The notes beneath the pieces are model-generated. The model ran no database searches. It was not told the DNA's origin and saw nothing but the letters and a program-made list of their open reading frames with translations. From positions 117,345 through 181,344 of the forward strand of contig DF237010.1 in the NCBI GenBank assembly GCA_000708835.1: a stretch of 64,000 bases of DNA. Reading direction: 5' to 3'. The stretch's first letter is position 1. The number at the start of each line of letters is the position of its first letter. The translations under genes were made by a program, and so were the position numbers. Origin of the DNA: Klebsormidium nitens (Eukaryota > Streptophyta > Klebsormidiophyceae > Klebsormidiales > Klebsormidiaceae). Positions 60,840 to 64,000 of this stretch are shown piece by piece.

Positions 60840-61915
60840 TTCTTTTGCATGAGAAGTAGTGTGTTACGACTCGAAACAACTGTACATACCGCTTGAAGCT
60901 ATGACCCATTTTTCTACTGCATCACATCTCGTGATGGCATTCTAGAAGCTGAATAGGGCATTGGATTATGGGCACTTGCTTATCCTTGTACTTACTTCAG
61001 TCAAACTTGGCTACAGGGTTCAATGATGTTCATGATCGATTCTGCAATGTCAATTTGCCGGCACGGTCAACCGATGCCACTGACCACGTGGCATGAAAGA
61101 TTGTAAACTAAGTGCGTTTAGGCAACTTCCAGCGCATGAAGTCGATTTCTTGCAAATGTAACCTGCTTGATAAGAGGCTGTATTTTGCCCGTACGTCTTG
61201 ACAATCCGCAATTAAGTGACGGTAACACATGGAACTTGCAATCTGGTTTAATGCATGTCAACTGTGGTCGCGCGCGGACCACATTGAACACGCATCTATA
61301 AATCGATTTTCTTGCATCCGGGTGGCATATGCACCCTCATGTTGTTTGCACCAGTAATAGTTCAACGATCGTGTCCGACTTCATTGCATGCAAACTTGAA
61401 GTAGGTAGCTTTAAAGCTGTGCATGGCTTAGTGAATCTAATGTGCTCGAATTGTGCCATGACGCGGCCCGCGCTTCTCACGCACGATATGTGATGAATTA
61501 CCAGATGGCACCCGTGAATAAGCACTGCATTTTCGGTTTGATCAGATTTCTGCCAAGACCGATCGTACATGGGGCATGCATGCTGAAACCTAAGCCAATA
61601 CGAGATTTAGCAGATTGAACCATCTAATCCACATCAGGCATAGCCAACACCTAAAACACTTCCAATTAGAAACATCAAGAGTAAACCTGAAATCAAAAGC
61701 CGCAAGATGTGTCGCTGGACCCAAGGATAGAGGTTACGTGTTTCATTAGCCTAATCGGATGAACAACTCTCGGTTTATCTATTCACGCTTGGGCCTGAGG
61801 CAAATCTCCGGCAGAAAGTCAAACAGGCATGCCCAACTCCCACGTGAAAAGCCCACACAAACGCACCCCAACGGAACTCTCCCTTATTTAATACCCATCA
61901 AAAAACTCAGTCGGC
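60840..61915. other. 1.1-kb convergent intergenic region
   Basis: This gap lies between the stop codons of the RING gene and the small plastid-like gene. It is AT-rich with no coding exon, RNA gene or repeat that I can support. Both 3' UTRs should lie here. Confidence 0.5.
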
Positions 61916-63767
61916 CTATTCCTCTGGCTTCTCCTCCGGATCCTCGTCGGGATTCTCCTCGTCGCCTTCCTTTTCTTCGTCCTCATCATCCTCCTCTGGA
62001 TCCCCGGGAGAAGGCTGTGGAAGGGGCGGCTTGAAGGGGCTAAATTGAGGGAAGATATCCGCTCTCCTAGCCCCACCGACATTTCTATCAAACTCCTGCA
62101 AACAACCAGAAGAACGCTCAGAAAGGCACCGTTGCTGTGAGGACCTTTGCAAGCAAGCAATCTAGATGAAGAATAAGGACAGGAAGAGATCAAATTGAGG
62201 GGTCCTACTCTATCGTGAGTATCGGCCGCTGCTGCTCGTCTAAGCTGGCTCTTTGAAATCTCTCAACCAGGTACTGGCTTCGCACTGATTTTAGTTGCTA
62301 CATCCCCTTTTCTTTTCTACTTCCTTCTACAATGGGTCAGAGAATGGGTCCCAGTGATAATCATAGATGGATAGTCCTATCCCCTTTTCAGTCTACTATA
62401 AAGGTCCAAGCTTGCGAGTGGCCCGATAAGAGCTCTAGAGGGGTGTCTGCTTGTTACTAATGCTATAGAAAGACATAGGGTCGAATCGACTCCTTCAAGC
62501 TGGCTGATACCAAAGTCAAAAAATTGGAATACAGACCCCATAATCATCACACCTCTGAAACAAGGATTTGCTTCCACTTTGACTGCTCAAATGCTGCGAT
62601 TATGATCACCCAAAACAAATGCGTGCCATACTGAAAGCATCATTTCACTAAATTGCTGTGATTACGAAACTAAAAAGATCTCCAGACCACGATGGTGTTT
62701 CCTGTCTCATGAAGGCAACCCCAGGGGGCCAGTTTGCGCAAATGGGTTTCCTGGAATGAAGGCCGAGTAGGCTCTACTTTCCTCTACGGTTTTCAAATAC
62801 ACCCAGCATAAGGTCAATCAACTTTAGATGGAAAGAACGGCCCGCACAAACAGCGACCGCTCAAGTATTTCTGTCCCACCAAAACTTGGGTTGACAGGCA
62901 TTGATTGAATTGTATCCAACTTTCAAACCGACTTTAGAAGACTGACTTTAGCAGAAGATCGAAATATGGGTTTGTCCTGAAAACCCTACAGGACACACTT
63001 CCAAGGAGGAAAAGGAACCGCCAGGCCAGACCATGGGAAACATAAGAATGAATAGTTTCACAAGACCATGCACTTGAAAGGCGGACGTGCACATACACGT
63101 GCCCATTGAAAAAGCAGAAAAGTCCTCTAAAACTGGCTCCAGGTGACAAGTGGCTTCCATGCCAGGGCAACCACTGGAGGAACACGAGCGAACGAGCATG
63201 CAGCTTCATGTACGGAAGCGGACTGACACAAATGTTTTTACAATAAAGTATGGCTTCCTCTCCTTGACACAGAGATGGTTAAATTGAAGGGGGCAGAAGC
63301 AACCGGACGCAGCGAAGAAAACCGGGGGAGGATAAGATAGCTTCCAAACCACTCTGAGATGCTCAAAGTGACAACCGGGCCAGGACCACCGGTAATGACG
63401 AGCTCCTCACGAAGCAAGAGACACAGCTTCAACCTCACCAACAGAATCATACGATGCTGACATGAGCCCTCACCACTGGAAAATCAAGAGGCGACCTTTT
63501 TGTCATCTTCTCCTCATCCGGTGCAGATCTTGTGAGAAGACGCCTCTGTATCCATCGCAGCGGGTCGGGGGCCAGCTTCCTTTGACACCTGACAGCCCCT
63601 ACTCCCAAGCTGCGGACTTCTGCTGTTACCGCCCTATGCCTGATAGGAATAGCAGGTAAGAGAGGCATTGACTGCGCTTCTGCACATCCTGAGCAGCTTG
63701 TAGGGCCCGCTCGGGCTGCAAACCGCTGCGCTGAAGTCAGCGAACTGAGACAGCATGAGCTGGCCAT
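61916..63767 (-). CDS. small probable plastid-targeted protein with acidic tail
   Basis: Two exons (63474-63767 and 61916-62095, intron 1378 bp with GTGAGG donor and TTTGCAG acceptor) would encode 157 aa. The N-terminus MASSCCLSSLTSAQR is rich in Ser, Ala and Arg and poor in acidic residues, as in chloroplast transit peptides. The mature part holds DEEKMTKRSPLDFPV, joined across the intron to EFDRNVGG, then RADIFPQFSPFKPPLP and a tail almost entirely Asp, Glu, Lys and Pro. The KRSPLDFP and DIFPQFSP motifs give me a sense of a conserved plant plastid protein, but I cannot name it. The frame is open upstream to an ATG at 63965, so a longer N-terminus is possible. An extra internal exon cannot be excluded. 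Confidence 0.6.
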
Positions 63768-64000
63768 CTCAGGGACCCTTCCTTTTAACGCTCCCACACG
63801 GCTTAACAACAGAAAACACTTGGACGTGGTTGCTGAAACTAGAGAATCTAATAGCGGCGGCGCAGAATGGTGGTCAACAAGTTCGGCCTCTGTCCTCAAG
63901 TTGAAGTTGAACAACTCCTCGCGTGTGCGAACAACTTCAAGGAGGTGCTGGCTACCTAAGAACATAGGACAGCCCCTCGGGGATGTATCGAATCGGTTTG
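63768..64000. promoter_or_regulatory. 5' flank of the small plastid-like gene
   Basis: The window ends 233 bp upstream of the chosen start. The minus-strand frame remains open here to an ATG at 63965, but the translated sequence is less transit-peptide-like than that from 63767. No promoter element is clear. Confidence 0.35.

Noticed and set aside
1-64000. CRISPR arrays, tRNA or rRNA genes, viral or retroelement proteins
   Set aside because: No regularly spaced repeats of CRISPR type, no recognisable tRNA or rRNA sequence, and no reverse transcriptase, integrase, transposase or capsid-like frame was seen by eye. A covariance-model search would be needed to exclude small RNA genes.

Overview
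The window is nuclear DNA from a green plant-lineage eukaryote, most likely a streptophyte alga or early-diverging land plant. The evidence is many short exons with GTGAGN/GTAAGN donors and TGCAG acceptors, and plant-type proteins: an ATP-dependent PEP carboxykinase with a plant-like N-terminal extension, an RFI2-like RING protein, a TMO5/bHLH32-like transcription factor, and a DNA polymerase epsilon that resembles plant POL2 at its C-terminus. Species cannot be fixed from the sequence alone. I see no prokaryotic, organellar or viral segment, no rRNA or tRNA, and no CRISPR array.

Layout, left to right: (1) ERdj3B-like ER DnaJ co-chaperone, minus, 589-4394. (2) TMO5/bHLH32-like bHLH factor, plus, 6462-8592. 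(3) UvrD/SRS2-like DNA helicase, plus, 10390-19217, followed by a perfect 38-bp-arm palindrome. (4) BCP1/BCCIP-like protein, minus, 20634-23729. (5) TRAPPC2L-like vesicle-tethering subunit, plus, 24527-26065. (6) PEP carboxykinase, plus, 27853-32063. (7) DNA polymerase epsilon catalytic subunit, minus, 33362-55245, which I resolved into 35 phase-consistent exons (2326 codons). (8) RING protein resembling RFI2 with an unusual C-terminal C2H2-like finger, plus, 56493-60839. (9) A small probable plastid protein with an acidic tail, minus, 61916-63767. All exon models were read by eye from splice consensus, reading phase and remembered family similarity; there is no transcript support.

The genes are an ordinary eukaryotic mixture and do not form an operon or pathway. 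Three of them (helicase, BCP1/BCCIP, Pol epsilon) belong to genome-maintenance families, which may be chance. Neighbouring pairs alternate between divergent (ERdj3B/bHLH, BCP1/TRAPPC2L, Pol epsilon/RING) and convergent (helicase/BCP1, PEPCK/Pol epsilon, RING/plastid protein) arrangements with 0.8-2.1 kb gaps.

The most unusual signal is in the introns, mainly those of Pol epsilon. Several contain tandem duplications that include an exon edge and its splice site: four copies of about 140 bp at 39351-39830, three of about 160 bp at 37218-37700, and two or more at 51241-51467, 46776-46930 and 49590-50177. In some, the exon-derived part is almost identical while the adjoining intron has diverged. 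The same gene also carries a GC-AG intron and two small fold-back elements with telomere-like cores.
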